Positions 26,429-35,943 of a stretch of DNA of 64,000 nt are shown here, piece by piece (position 1 is the first letter of the stretch; every line of letters starts with the position of its first letter). Source of the stretch: Marinilabiliales bacterium. Lineage in GTDB: Bacteria; Bacteroidota; Bacteroidia; Bacteroidales; SZUA-534. A program made the translations under genes and the position numbers. The notes below the pieces were generated by a model. The model did not search any database. It worked only from the letters and a program-made list of their open reading frames with translations, and was not told the DNA's origin. The DNA is taken from assembly GCA_003512955.1 (NCBI GenBank), contig DOTG01000040.1:48426-112425 (forward strand), given 5' to 3'.

Positions 26429-27556
26429 TTGCAAATTCATATTATCAGTTTAAATGTTCCGTATCCTGCCAATTATGGCGGAGTTATTGATATTTTCTAT
26501 AAAATAAAATCCTTGCACGAAGCCGGGGTCCAGATTCACCTTCATTGTTTTGATTATGGACGCGGGAACCAACCGGAATTAGAAAAATATTGCAATAATG
26601 TAACTTACCATCAACGAAAAACTGGTTTTAGCAATTCATTGAGCCAAAAACCTTTTATAGTAAAGTCGAGGAATGATAACCATTTATTGGAATTGCTGCT
26701 AACTACAGATTATCCTATTTTGTTTGAAGGGTTGCATACCACACTTTATCTGGACCATCCATTGCTAAAAAACCGGATAAAAATAGTACGTGCCCATAAT
26801 GTTGAACATGAATATTATCGTCTATTGGCGGAACAGGAACGGACATTGTTTAAAAGATACTATTTTAAAAAGGAGGCATCAAAACTGGCCCGTTTTGAAT
26901 CAATTTTACGTCAATCCAATGCTATTGCTGCTATCTCGCCCAATGATTATAGGTATTTTAACGAAAAATATGGTAAAACATTTCTATTGCCTCCCTTTCA
27001 TTCAAATAGCGGAATAACCAGTACCATTGGACTAAGCGATTTTGCACTTTACCATGGCGATTTATCTGTCCGGGAGAATATTGAATCGGCGCTATTCTTA
27101 ATCCGCATCTTTAAAAGTAAAGATGTTAAAATTATTTTTGCCGGGAAGAACCCCTCCAAAGAGATAGTAAAATCTATGAAAGGGCATCCAAATCTGATCC
27201 TCATCCAAAACCCATCGGAAATGGAGATTTTGAAATTGAGAAAAACGGCACAGGTACATCTTTTACCGACCTTTCAGCCTACCGGGATTAAATTAAAATT
27301 GATAGCGTCGCTTTTTGAAGGGAGGCATTGCCTGGTCAATTCAGCCATGATTAAAGGAACCGGACTGGAAACTTTGTGTCATTTAGCCAACACACCGGAA
27401 GAATTTGAAAATAAGACCCGAAAGTTGATGATGCTCCCTTTTGAAGATAAAGATTTGATAATCAGGAAGGAGATTCTCACCAAAAATTTCAATAATACCC
27501 GCAATGCTCAAATTTTTGTTGATGAACTAAACCTGTTAAAGCAAATAATATCATAA
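26429..27556 (+). CDS. Glycosyltransferase, GT-B type
   Basis: About 375 residues. The start is unclear: no ATG exists near the promoter, and TTG codons at 26420 and 26429 both fit; I prefer 26429, giving MQIHIISLNVPYPANYGG, the usual first strand of a GT-B fold. That opening, the YPANYGG motif, and a second Rossmann half with SDFALYHGDLSVRENIESA and IIFAGKNP support a glycan transferase acting on a lipid- or protein-linked acceptor. The E-x7-E signature of GT4 is not clear. It is a single gene convergent with nth. Confidence 0.75.
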   Translation: MQIHIISLNVPYPANYGGVIDIFYKIKSLHEAGVQIHLHCFDYGRGNQPELEKYCNNVTYHQRKTGFSNSLSQKPFIVKSRNDNHLLELLLTTDYPILFEGLHTTLYLDHPLLKNRIKIVRAHNVEHEYYRLLAEQERTLFKRYYFKKEASKLARFESILRQSNAIAAISPNDYRYFNEKYGKTFLLPPFHSNSGITSTIGLSDFALYHGDLSVRENIESALFLIRIFKSKDVKIIFAGKNPSKEIVKSMKGHPNLILIQNPSEMEILKLRKTAQVHLLPTFQPTGIKLKLIASLFEGRHCLVNSAMIKGTGLETLCHLANTPEEFENKTRKLMMLPFEDKDLIIRKEILTKNFNNTRNAQIFVDELNLLKQIIS

Positions 27557-27569
27557 CGTTTTATGTCAA

Positions 27570-28223
27570 TTATTTAGTTTGCGGTTTCGACTGTTTCATG
27601 AAATACAAACAGATTTCTTTTAAACCACATCCCTCACATTTGGGCTTTCGGGCTATACAAACATACCTGCCATGTAATATAAGCCAATGGTGGGCGATTG
27701 GCAATAGGTTTTCGGGGATATACTTAACCAACTGTTTTTCAGTATCCAAAGGATTTTTTGCATGAGTAGATAATCCCAAACGGGCTGCAATTCTAAAGAC
27801 ATGCGTATCAACAGCTAGCGCGGGTTTATCAAAAACCACGGAAACAATCACGTTGGCTGTTTTCCGGCCTACACCGGGCAATAACTGCAATTGTTGAACA
27901 TCGTCAGGGACTGTGCCATTGAATTTTTCGATCAGCATTTGCGCCATGCCCGACAAATGTTTGGCTTTATTGTTTGGGTAAGAACAGGATCGGATGGCTT
28001 CAAAAACATCATCAACGGGAGTTTTAGCTAAAGCATAAACATCAGGGTATAGGTTGAAAAAGTGGGGTGTAATCTGGTTTACCCTTTTATCGGTACATTG
28101 TGCCGAAAGTATAACCGCCACTAACAATTCATAAGGGTTTGCATACTTTAACTCTGTTTCAGCAACAGGCATGTTTGTTTGAAACCATTCAATTATTTTT
28201 TGGAACCGTTCCTTTTTTGTCAT
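27570..28223 (-). CDS. nth: Endonuclease III (DNA glycosylase/AP lyase)
   Basis: 217 residues from ATG 28223 (MTKKERFQKIIEWF); an upstream in-frame ATG at 28250 adds nine residues that do not match the family. The helix-hairpin-helix is LPGVGRKTANVIV with the catalytic lysine in GRKTAN, followed by the catalytic Asp in AVDTHVFR. The 4Fe-4S cluster ligands fit C-x6-C-x2-C-x5-C (CIARKPKCEGCGLKEIC). It removes oxidised pyrimidines and cuts the backbone. The convergent glycosyltransferase ends 13 bp away. Confidence 0.96.
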   Translation of the reverse strand: MTKKERFQKIIEWFQTNMPVAETELKYANPYELLVAVILSAQCTDKRVNQITPHFFNLYPDVYALAKTPVDDVFEAIRSCSYPNNKAKHLSGMAQMLIEKFNGTVPDDVQQLQLLPGVGRKTANVIVSVVFDKPALAVDTHVFRIAARLGLSTHAKNPLDTEKQLVKYIPENLLPIAHHWLILHGRYVCIARKPKCEGCGLKEICLYFMKQSKPQTK

Positions 28224-28277
28224 TTTATCAGAGTTTCGGTGAACTTTCATAAATTGAGCACCCTTTGACGGGTTGGC

Positions 28278-28308
28278 AAAATAAAAGCCACCCGAAATGG
28301 ATGGCTTT
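28278..28308 (-). terminator. Intrinsic terminator after the distal citrate synthase
   Basis: On the minus strand AAAGCCATCC, loop ATTTC, GGGTGGCTTT and a T-rich tract TTATTTT. It lies 19 bp beyond the stop codon at 28327. Confidence 0.75.
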
Positions 28309-28326
28309 AGCGTTCAGCTCTGTCAA

Positions 28327-29694
28327 TTATTTTCTAGTAGCAAGCGGTGCATAATGTAATTCGCATTGGGCCACGTTTTTATATGCAGGCCGGATGATCC
28401 TTTTGGATGAAAAGGTGACCTCCTCCAAACGGTGCGCGGCCCAACCTGCCATTCTTGATATTGCAAAAATAGGAGTAAATAATTCTTTAGGAACGCCAAT
28501 GGTTTCATACACAAAGCCGGAATAAAAGTCAACATTTGCCGAAATTACTTTGGTTTCGCCTTTAAATTCGTGGAAAGCCTTTGGTGCCAGCCGTTCAATC
28601 AGGTCATAAAGGGCAAATTCTTTTTCAAGGCCTTTTTCGCGGGCCAAGTCCCAGCCTTTTTCCTTCAATAAAATAGTACGTGGGTCGCTCAAGGTATAAA
28701 CGGCATGGCCGATACCATATATTTTCCCGCTTTTATCTCCTACTTCACCTTTAAGAATCCGTCCCAGGTAATTTTTTACTTCGTTTTCGTCAGTCCAGTC
28801 CTTCACGTGAGCTTTGATATCTTCCATCATTTCAAGTACCTGGAGGTTGGCTCCCCCATGCAACCTGCCTTTCAGCGAACCAACACCGGCGGCAATAGCT
28901 GAATACGTATCAGTCATTGACGAAGAAACCACACGGGTAACAAAGGTTGAATTATTGCCACCGCCGTGTTCAGCGTGTAATACAAGGGCTAAATCAAGTA
29001 TTTCTGCTTCCAACGCGGTATAATTACAACCCTTAATCATGTATAAAAAGTTCTCGGCAGGAGATAAATTTGGTCGCGGATGCCTGATTACCAATGTTTT
29101 TCTACTATATGCATGACGCATGCCATGGTAGGAATAAGCTACAATAACAGGTAATTTTGCAATTAAACTTAAGGACTGGTTCAGTAAGCTCAAATGTGAA
29201 TAATCCTCGGCAGTTTCATCCAATGTATATAAAATAAGGATGGAACGAGCCAGCATATTCATCATATCTTTTCCACGGAGTGAAAGAATCATGTTGGTGA
29301 ATGCTTCATCCAAATCGCGGTTGTAAGCCAGATATTCCGAGAAATGGTTCAATTGGGCTTTGCTAGGCAATTTTCCGGTTAACAGTAGGAACGTGGTTTC
29401 ATCGAACCCATGCCTTTTATCGGCTTGAAATCCTTTCACCAATTCAGTGACTGGATATCCCCGGTAGCGGAGGTTTCCTTCCACAGGTTTAACTTTTCCG
29501 TCCTCTTTGACATAACCAATGACATCGCCAACATTGGTTAACCCGGCAATTACTCCTGTACCATCAGCATTGCGGAGTCCCCGTTTTACTCCAAATTCAT
29601 CAAATAAGGTTTTATCTATCTGACAGGCATTATAAACTAATCCCCCAATATCCTTAATAAACTCTTCCATAATGGTTGTTTTTAAATTGTTCAT
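28327..29694 (-). CDS. Citrate/2-methylcitrate synthase-type enzyme
   Basis: 455 residues. Condenses acetyl-CoA with oxaloacetate (or propionyl-CoA in methylcitrate synthases). Catalytic elements are LHAEHGGGNNSTF, LKGRLHGGANLQ, GIGHAVYTLSDPR and VDFYSGFVYETIG. The sequence differs from the neighbouring citrate synthase and matches a different subgroup of the family, the one common in anaerobic bacteria. Whether it makes citrate, methylcitrate or both cannot be told. It is the last gene of the cluster and is set off by a 152-bp gap with a hairpin (29794-29820), so it may be expressed separately. Confidence 0.9.
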   Translation of the reverse strand: MNNLKTTIMEEFIKDIGGLVYNACQIDKTLFDEFGVKRGLRNADGTGVIAGLTNVGDVIGYVKEDGKVKPVEGNLRYRGYPVTELVKGFQADKRHGFDETTFLLLTGKLPSKAQLNHFSEYLAYNRDLDEAFTNMILSLRGKDMMNMLARSILILYTLDETAEDYSHLSLLNQSLSLIAKLPVIVAYSYHGMRHAYSRKTLVIRHPRPNLSPAENFLYMIKGCNYTALEAEILDLALVLHAEHGGGNNSTFVTRVVSSSMTDTYSAIAAGVGSLKGRLHGGANLQVLEMMEDIKAHVKDWTDENEVKNYLGRILKGEVGDKSGKIYGIGHAVYTLSDPRTILLKEKGWDLAREKGLEKEFALYDLIERLAPKAFHEFKGETKVISANVDFYSGFVYETIGVPKELFTPIFAISRMAGWAAHRLEEVTFSSKRIIRPAYKNVAQCELHYAPLATRK

Positions 29695-29793
29695 ATTTAG
29701 TATGGCTTTGCTCTAAATGTAAAAAATCTTTTTGAATTCCTTCACATTATCTATCTCATTTTTAAAACAATTGATACTTTACTTGCTGAAATT

Positions 29794-29820
29794 AGGCTAA
29801 CATTAGTAAGAAGTTAGCCT
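29794..29820. other. Perfect 8-bp hairpin between two citrate synthase genes
   Basis: AGGCTAAC (29794-29801) pairs with GTTAGCCT (29813-29820) across an 11-base loop. On the minus strand the tract after it is only T-rich (AATTTC), so it could reduce or stabilise read-through from the upstream citrate synthase. Confidence 0.5.
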
Positions 29821-29846
29821 TCATTCACAAATTGATGAACAATTAT

Positions 29847-31169
29847 TTAAACTTTAGAACCACTTATACTTTTGGCTGCAATGTCCTCAAGCATCGTTGT
29901 TGTCAATGATTTTGGACGTTCCAATGGATAATACAACGCCCTGTCCCAGATGATATTTGACAAAACCCCTAATGCCCTTCCAACGCCAAAAAGCACGGTA
30001 TAAAAATCGTATTCCTTGATCCCGAAGTGCCATTGCAGCACACCAGACTGAGCATCGACATTGGGCCAGGGGTTTTTTGCCTTACCTTGTTCCAATAAAA
30101 TATCGGGTACTACTTTATAGAGCATATTTACGTACTTAAACATTTTATCATCAGGAAGGTGTTTTAAACAGAATTGGCGTTGGGCTTCGTACCTGGGATC
30201 GGTTTTACGAAGTACGGCATGTCCATATCCTGGAATTACCTGACCGCTGTTCAAGGTATCCCATACAAATTTTTTCATCAATTCCTCAGTAGGTTCTTTA
30301 CCATCGAGTTTTTTTACTACATCCTGTAACCACCTTAAAAATTCTTGGGTAGCTAATCCATGCAACGGACCTGCTAATGCATTTAATCCGGCAGATAATG
30401 AATAATAGGCATCGGAAAGAGTTGAAGCAACCAAGTGTGTTGTATGAGCAGATGCATTTCCCGATTCATGGTCGGAATGTAAAATAAAATATAGACGCGC
30501 CACATCATCATAAGGTTTACCAATACCCATCATGTGGGCAAAGTTTGTCCCAATATCAACAGTATAGTTTGGCGGAATCAATGTATCGTTTCGATATTTC
30601 ATCCGATAAATATAGGCCGCAATTGAAGGCAATTTTGCCATTATTTCCACTGCATCATCATACATTGGTTTCCAATAATCGGACTTATTCATTCCCGAAG
30701 CATATTCCCGCGAGAATTTAGATTCCCGTTGCATTGCCAGAACTGCGGTAGAAAACATGGTCATTGGATGCGTATCGCGAGGAATCCTGCGCAACAGATC
30801 AATGACATATTGAGGGATGATTTTTTTAGTGTTAAATTCATCTCTCACCGATTGAGCTTCTTCTCTGGTTGGTACATCCCCAGTCAACAGGAGCCACCAA
30901 AATGATTCAATGCATGGGTATTCATTTCCTTCAGCCAAAGGTAATTTTGCGAGTACCTCCGGGATGGTATAGCTCCGAAAACGGATACCTTCCATTGGAT
31001 CCAGATAGGAAATATCCGTAACTAATGATTTCACATCGCGGGCACCTCCAATGATTTGCCCGATATTTACTTCGCCCACTTTTACTTCGGAAAATTCTTT
31101 TAGCAATTTGGCAGTTCTTGGCCTGTGTTCTTCTATTTTTTGTGCTAATCTTTCTTTTAACAGCGACAT
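29847..31169 (-). CDS. Citrate (Si)-synthase, mitochondrial type
   Basis: 440 residues. Catalyses the first step of the TCA cycle. The motifs LHSDHESGNASAHTTHLV, GPLHGLATQEFLRWL, and GYGHAVLRKTDPRY are those of eukaryotic mitochondrial citrate synthase rather than of the GltA of most bacteria; the catalytic His and Asp (VDAQSGVLQWH) are present. This form is known in Bacteroidetes. It lies in acn-icd-citrate synthase order with a 33-bp gap after icd, so these three likely form one transcript. Confidence 0.93.
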   Translation of the reverse strand: MSLLKERLAQKIEEHRPRTAKLLKEFSEVKVGEVNIGQIIGGARDVKSLVTDISYLDPMEGIRFRSYTIPEVLAKLPLAEGNEYPCIESFWWLLLTGDVPTREEAQSVRDEFNTKKIIPQYVIDLLRRIPRDTHPMTMFSTAVLAMQRESKFSREYASGMNKSDYWKPMYDDAVEIMAKLPSIAAYIYRMKYRNDTLIPPNYTVDIGTNFAHMMGIGKPYDDVARLYFILHSDHESGNASAHTTHLVASTLSDAYYSLSAGLNALAGPLHGLATQEFLRWLQDVVKKLDGKEPTEELMKKFVWDTLNSGQVIPGYGHAVLRKTDPRYEAQRQFCLKHLPDDKMFKYVNMLYKVVPDILLEQGKAKNPWPNVDAQSGVLQWHFGIKEYDFYTVLFGVGRALGVLSNIIWDRALYYPLERPKSLTTTMLEDIAAKSISGSKV

Positions 31170-31202
31170 AACAATGTTTTTTTAGGATTTAAGTTGGGAG
31201 AA

Positions 31203-32420
31203 TTACATATTCCGAATTAATGCATCACCAAATTCACTGCATTTCAATAATTTAGCGCCATCCATCAAACGATGGAAATCATAAGTCACCTCTTTTTTGA
31301 GAATTGTTTTTTCCAAACTTTTCACAATTAAATTGGCAGCTTCAATCCATCCCAGGTACTCAAACATCATAACCCCCGAAAGAATTACAGATCCAGGATT
31401 TACTTTGTCCTGATTGGCATATTTTGGTGCTGTGCCATGTGTAGCCTCAAATACGGCATGTCCGGTCACATAATTGATGTTGGCTCCGGGTGCAATTCCA
31501 ATTCCGCCAACAATGGCTGCCAAAGCATCTGAAATATAATCGCCATTCAGGTTTAAGGTGGCAATAACCGAATAATCGGCTGGGCGGGTCAATATCTGTT
31601 GCAAAAAGGCATCGGCAATCACGTCTTTGATGATTACTTTATGCCCATCTTTTTCAATTACTTGCCATGGGCCACCTTCATAATCTTTGGCTCCAAATTC
31701 GGTTTTTGCCAATTGATAGCCATAATCGCGGAAAGCACCTTCGGTAAACTTCATGATGTTACCCTTATGTACCAAGGTAAGCGATGGTTTTTTATGTTCA
31801 AAGGCGTAAAGAATAGCCGCCCGTACCAGCCGTTCGGTTCCTTCTTTCGAAACGGGCTTGATACCGATGGAAGAAGATTCGGGGAAACGGATTTTCTTTA
31901 CTCCCATTTCCTGAATTAAAAAATTCCTGATTTTTTCAACTTCGGGGGTTCCGTTCATCCATTCAATACCTGCATAGATATCCTCAGAATTTTCACGGAA
32001 AATAACCATATCGGTGGTGGTGGGGTCTTTCACAGGTGAGGGTACGCCACTGTAGTATCTGACAGGACGCAAACAAGTGTATAAGTCGAGCTGCTGCCGC
32101 AAAGCCACATTCAACGAGCGGATTCCACCTCCAACCGGTGTGGTTAAAGGCCCTTTGATAGCAACTAGGTATTCATTAATTACTTCCAAAGTTTCATTGG
32201 GTAGCCATTCTCCAGTGGCATTAAAAGCTTTTTCTCCCGCCAATACCTCTCTCCATTCAATTTTTTTTGAGCCATTATAGGCTTTTTGAATTGCTTCATC
32301 AAAAACTCTTACTGATGCTGCCCAAATGTCCGGGCCTGTTCCATCCCCTTCAATAAAAGGAATGACGGGGTTGTTTGGAACAATAAGTTTACCATTTGAT
32401 ATTGTTATTTTTTGTGCCAT
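31203..32420 (-). CDS. icd: Isocitrate dehydrogenase, NADP-type
   Basis: 405 residues. Converts isocitrate to 2-oxoglutarate with release of CO2. The substrate-binding motif is FRENSEDIYAGIEW; the metal-binding aspartates are in LNLNGDYISDALAAIVGG, and the cofactor site is HGTAPKYANQDKVNPGS. The fold is that of the homodimeric bacterial enzymes (E. coli Icd type). The Ser in the FRENSED motif is the regulatory phosphosite in E. coli; no kinase gene is in the window. It is 3 bp downstream of the aconitase stop. Confidence 0.94.
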   Translation of the reverse strand: MAQKITISNGKLIVPNNPVIPFIEGDGTGPDIWAASVRVFDEAIQKAYNGSKKIEWREVLAGEKAFNATGEWLPNETLEVINEYLVAIKGPLTTPVGGGIRSLNVALRQQLDLYTCLRPVRYYSGVPSPVKDPTTTDMVIFRENSEDIYAGIEWMNGTPEVEKIRNFLIQEMGVKKIRFPESSSIGIKPVSKEGTERLVRAAILYAFEHKKPSLTLVHKGNIMKFTEGAFRDYGYQLAKTEFGAKDYEGGPWQVIEKDGHKVIIKDVIADAFLQQILTRPADYSVIATLNLNGDYISDALAAIVGGIGIAPGANINYVTGHAVFEATHGTAPKYANQDKVNPGSVILSGVMMFEYLGWIEAANLIVKSLEKTILKKEVTYDFHRLMDGAKLLKCSEFGDALIRNM

Positions 32421-32423
32421 TTG

Positions 32424-34694
32424 TTATTTAGTTTTTGTCTGTTTCCGAATCAAATTAAGTGCGCTACCGGCTTTAAACCATTCTATCTGAGCCTGGTTAT
32501 ACGTATGGTTCAAAGGAATCAATTCCGAACTCCCGTCGGAATGTTTGATATTTAGGTGCAACCCGGTCATAGGTGAAAAACCGGTCAACCCAAGAATGTC
32601 AAAGGTATCATCCTCTTTAATTTTCTGATAATCTTCTTTATTTGCAAAGGTGACAGCCAACATCCCCTGTTTTTTAAGGTTGGTTTCGTGGATACGTGCA
32701 AATGATTTTACCAGAACCGCCTTCACTCCTAAATTGCGGGGTTCCATGGCTGCATGTTCCCGCGAGGAGCCTTCGCCATAGTTTTCGTCGCCAATTACCA
32801 GGGAACCTTCACCCGATGACTTTATTAACCGTGCCAGATCCGGAACTTTGATATACTCGCCTGTTGAAGTATCTAACACGCTGTTTGTTTTATCATTAAA
32901 AGCATTTACTGCCCCAATAAGCATGTTGTTCGAGATATTATCGAGGTGACCCCGGAATTTGAGCCAGGGTCCGGCCATACTAATATGATCGGTGGTACAT
33001 TTTCCTTTGGCTTTGATAAGTAATTTTAAATTGGTGAAATTTTTACCGTCCCATTCACCAAAAGGTTCCAAAAGTTGAAGCCGTTCACTGCATTCATCTA
33101 CAACTATTTGTAGCTGGTTGCCATTTTCGGGAGGAGCCAGATAACCGGCATCTTTTACATCAAATCCCTTGGCAGGAAGTTCTTCTCCTTTTGGGGCATC
33201 GAGCATTACTTTTTTACCCTCTTTATTGGTCAATAAATCGGTAATAGGATTGAACGTAAGTGAACCAGCAATTGAAAAAGCGGTTACCAATTCAGGTGAT
33301 GCCACAAAGCTGTGAGTGTTTGGGTTGCCGTCGTTCCGTTTTGAAAAATTCCGGTTAAACGAAGTGATGATGCTGTTTTTACGCTCGTTGTCGTGTGTAT
33401 GGCGGGTCCATTGTCCAATACAAGGGCCACAGGCATTGGCCATGATAACTCCGCCGATAGATTTGAAATCGTTCAGCAAACCGTCACGTTCAGTGGTGTA
33501 GCGGATTTGCTCAGAACCCGGGGTAACGATAAATTCAGCTTTTACCTCCAGTTTCTTTGTATTTGCCTGCCGGGCAACTGAAGCCGCGCGGGTCAAATCT
33601 TCGTACGATGAGTTGGTGCAAGAGCCGATCAGTCCCACCTCCATAGCTTCAGGATAGTTGTTTGTTTTAATAAAATCGGCAAGTTTTGAAAGCGGGGTAG
33701 CCAAATCGGGGGTAAAAGGGCCATTGACATGGGGTTCTAGTTCCGAAAGGTTAATTTCGATGACTACATCATAATATTTTTCAGGGTTTCTCAGCACTTC
33801 CGGATCGCATTTCAAATGCTCTGATACTCCGTCCGCAAGTTTTGCAATTTCAATACGCCCTGTTGCTTTCAGGTAATCCGACATTTTCGGATCGTATCCA
33901 AATACCGAAGTGGTGGCACCAATCTCGGCTCCCATGTTACAAATAGTTCCTTTTCCTGTGGCAGAAAGGGAATCGGCTCCTTCGCCAAAGTATTCCACAA
34001 TATAACCTGTTCCGCCTTTAACAGTCAACAATCCGGCAACCTTTAATATTATATCTTTTGCTGAAGCCCAACCATTTAATTTCCCGATAAGTTTTATCCC
34101 TATCAGTTTTGGCATTTTCAATTCCCATGGTATTCCCACCATTACATCTACGGCATCGGCACCACCCACACCAATGGCAATCATACCCAAACCGCCGGCA
34201 TTTACAGTATGCGAATCGGTACCGATCATCATTCCTCCGGGAAACGCATAGTTTTCGAGTAATACTTGATGGATGATTCCTGCACCGGGTTTCCAAAAAC
34301 CAATACCATATTTGGCCGACACGTTTTTAAGAAACTCATACACTTCGTCGTTTTGCTTCAATGCCAGATTCAAATCATCAGAAGCACCAGCATCTGCTTG
34401 AATCAAGTGATCGCAATGGACTGTGGTTGGAACCTCGGTTTTGCTTTTTCCTGCATTCATGAATTGCAAAAGTGCCATTTGCGCCGTAGCATCTTGCATG
34501 GCAACCCTATCAGGGTTAAATAGCACATAATCCATTCCCCGTTCATACGTCTTATATTCCGACTCGGAACTTAAATGAGCGTACAATATTTTTTCGCTCA
34601 GGGTCAACGGCCTTCCCATCAGTTTCCGCGAGGCAATCACCTTTTGGGCATAATTTTTATAAAAAGCCTCAAGAATATGAAAATCAAAAAGCAT
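32424..34694 (-). CDS. Aconitate hydratase, mitochondrial type
   Basis: 756 residues. Isomerises citrate to isocitrate through a 4Fe-4S cluster. Cluster-site motifs: GSCTNSSYEDL and ANACGPCIGQW. The length and motifs DSHTVNAGGLGMIAIGVGGADAVDVMVG, YGEGSSREHAAMEPR fit the mitochondrial-type AcnA group and not AcnB. It is first in the acn-icd-citrate synthase unit. No TAnnTTTG box is clear in the 400 bp upstream. Confidence 0.95.
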   Translation of the reverse strand: MLFDFHILEAFYKNYAQKVIASRKLMGRPLTLSEKILYAHLSSESEYKTYERGMDYVLFNPDRVAMQDATAQMALLQFMNAGKSKTEVPTTVHCDHLIQADAGASDDLNLALKQNDEVYEFLKNVSAKYGIGFWKPGAGIIHQVLLENYAFPGGMMIGTDSHTVNAGGLGMIAIGVGGADAVDVMVGIPWELKMPKLIGIKLIGKLNGWASAKDIILKVAGLLTVKGGTGYIVEYFGEGADSLSATGKGTICNMGAEIGATTSVFGYDPKMSDYLKATGRIEIAKLADGVSEHLKCDPEVLRNPEKYYDVVIEINLSELEPHVNGPFTPDLATPLSKLADFIKTNNYPEAMEVGLIGSCTNSSYEDLTRAASVARQANTKKLEVKAEFIVTPGSEQIRYTTERDGLLNDFKSIGGVIMANACGPCIGQWTRHTHDNERKNSIITSFNRNFSKRNDGNPNTHSFVASPELVTAFSIAGSLTFNPITDLLTNKEGKKVMLDAPKGEELPAKGFDVKDAGYLAPPENGNQLQIVVDECSERLQLLEPFGEWDGKNFTNLKLLIKAKGKCTTDHISMAGPWLKFRGHLDNISNNMLIGAVNAFNDKTNSVLDTSTGEYIKVPDLARLIKSSGEGSLVIGDENYGEGSSREHAAMEPRNLGVKAVLVKSFARIHETNLKKQGMLAVTFANKEDYQKIKEDDTFDILGLTGFSPMTGLHLNIKHSDGSSELIPLNHTYNQAQIEWFKAGSALNLIRKQTKTK

Positions 34695-35096
34695 AAATGA
34701 TAATGTTTAATTAATAAATGATACGTTTTATAAAATTTAACAATAATTATTGTCAAAACAACGAACTATGTAAATTGTTCCAACCAGTGAGATTCAGTTT
34801 TCAAGTATTTTTATGACATATTATGTATTTAGCGTTAAAAATGAATTCAATTTGTAAGCGAAAATATATATTCATTTAAAAAATAAAACAATTGTAGCTT
34901 TAATTCTTCAAATTAGTTTTTGATGTAAATAATACAGAGCTAAACCACCAAAACCTACCCGCTAAATATAGCAAATATGTAAATATATTTATATGTATTT
35001 GGTATTTTTGTTTCAAAGGGAATTTTGAATATTCAAAAACAATAGGGTAAGTCTTATTAATTTGCTAAAATTGCATCTGTTTTGTATCTCGCTTTA
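34695..35096. other. AT-rich intergenic region with divergent control
   Basis: The gap separates the minus-strand TCA unit from the plus-strand haem-uptake pair. It contains a TATTTTTG box (35003-35010) that could drive the plus-strand side, but the -33 element is not clear and the leader would be about 80 nt. No small gene is seen. Confidence 0.4.
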
Positions 35097-35657
35097 ATGG
35101 TACACGGTTTGAAAAAAGGGATTCCTATATTATTTGCCGCAGTTGTTTTATTCAACACGTTGGGATATTTGTATCTTTTCAATTGGAACCGTAGCATCAT
35201 CAGAAAAGAAATAAAATCAATTATCAAAAACTCCCTCCCAACAGAAGACTTAGTTATTATTACCGATATCGTTTCGAAACCGTCGGGCCAGATGCGGTGG
35301 GAAAACAAAAAAGAGTTTTGGAAAGATCACATGCTTTTTGATGTTGTCAGCAAAGAAATACTAGGCGATACCATTATATATAAATGTATCCGCGATACCC
35401 AGGAGGAAAAGTTATTTGCCAAATTGCATGAATATGTATCGGATACTATTAATGGGAAAGGCGCATTTCAGACCAAGCATAAAATTGTAATTAAGCAAAC
35501 CATTGTACACCTATATTATAATATAACTCCGAAGTGGTTATTTGGATTGAATTCCATCAGATTAAATTTCGGTGCTATTGATTGCTATTTGGTAACCTGC
35601 CACGACACTCCTACTCCTCCTCCAAAAGAAATCAGCCTGATCGATTATTTTTTGTAG
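35097..35657 (+). CDS. Small membrane-anchored protein of unknown function
   Basis: 186 residues from ATG 35097 (MVHGLKKGIPILFAAVVLF). The frame also opens five codons earlier at a TTG. One transmembrane segment lies at about 8-25, then a periplasmic or cytoplasmic globular part and a proline-rich tail (CHDTPTPPPKEISL). I do not recognise a domain. Proteins with one membrane helix and a PPP-rich end are often found beside TonB-dependent metal or haem receptors in this phylum, and the next gene is such a receptor, 286 bp away. Confidence 0.65.
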   Translation: MVHGLKKGIPILFAAVVLFNTLGYLYLFNWNRSIIRKEIKSIIKNSLPTEDLVIITDIVSKPSGQMRWENKKEFWKDHMLFDVVSKEILGDTIIYKCIRDTQEEKLFAKLHEYVSDTINGKGAFQTKHKIVIKQTIVHLYYNITPKWLFGLNSIRLNFGAIDCYLVTCHDTPTPPPKEISLIDYFL

Positions 35658-35787
35658 CAAACATCCTTTTAATCCTCAATTTCAAAATTCGCTGGCAACT
35701 CTGAGTTGTGTCAGCTATTGATCATTTATCAATGGTTTGAATAAATTGAGCTTAAGAATATTTGCAGTCAAGCATGCGTTTGCATCA

Positions 35788-35862
35788 ATTCACCCGGTGA
35801 CTCCGGGCATAAATATAAGTCATAATGCTATTATCACAAAGTCACCGGGTGAATATTACCCG
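35788..35862. repeat. Palindromic doublet, REP-like or operator pair
   Basis: ATTCACCCGGTGACT (35788-35802) and its exact reverse complement (35840-35854) flank a 37-bp spacer. Each arm is itself a near-palindrome TCACC-C-GGTGA. Alternative hairpins are possible: CCCGGTGACTCCGGG at 35793-35807 and CGGGT...ACCCG at 35846-35862. It lies 82 bp before the TonB receptor start. It may be a pair of operators with centres 52 bp apart (five turns) or a paired extragenic palindrome. Confidence 0.75.
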
Positions 35863-35943
35863 ACTTTTTATATTTGACTTGACACTAGTTATTATTCACT
35901 GTTTCAGAGAATCGTTTTTTTAAATATTTTAAACTTGATCACA

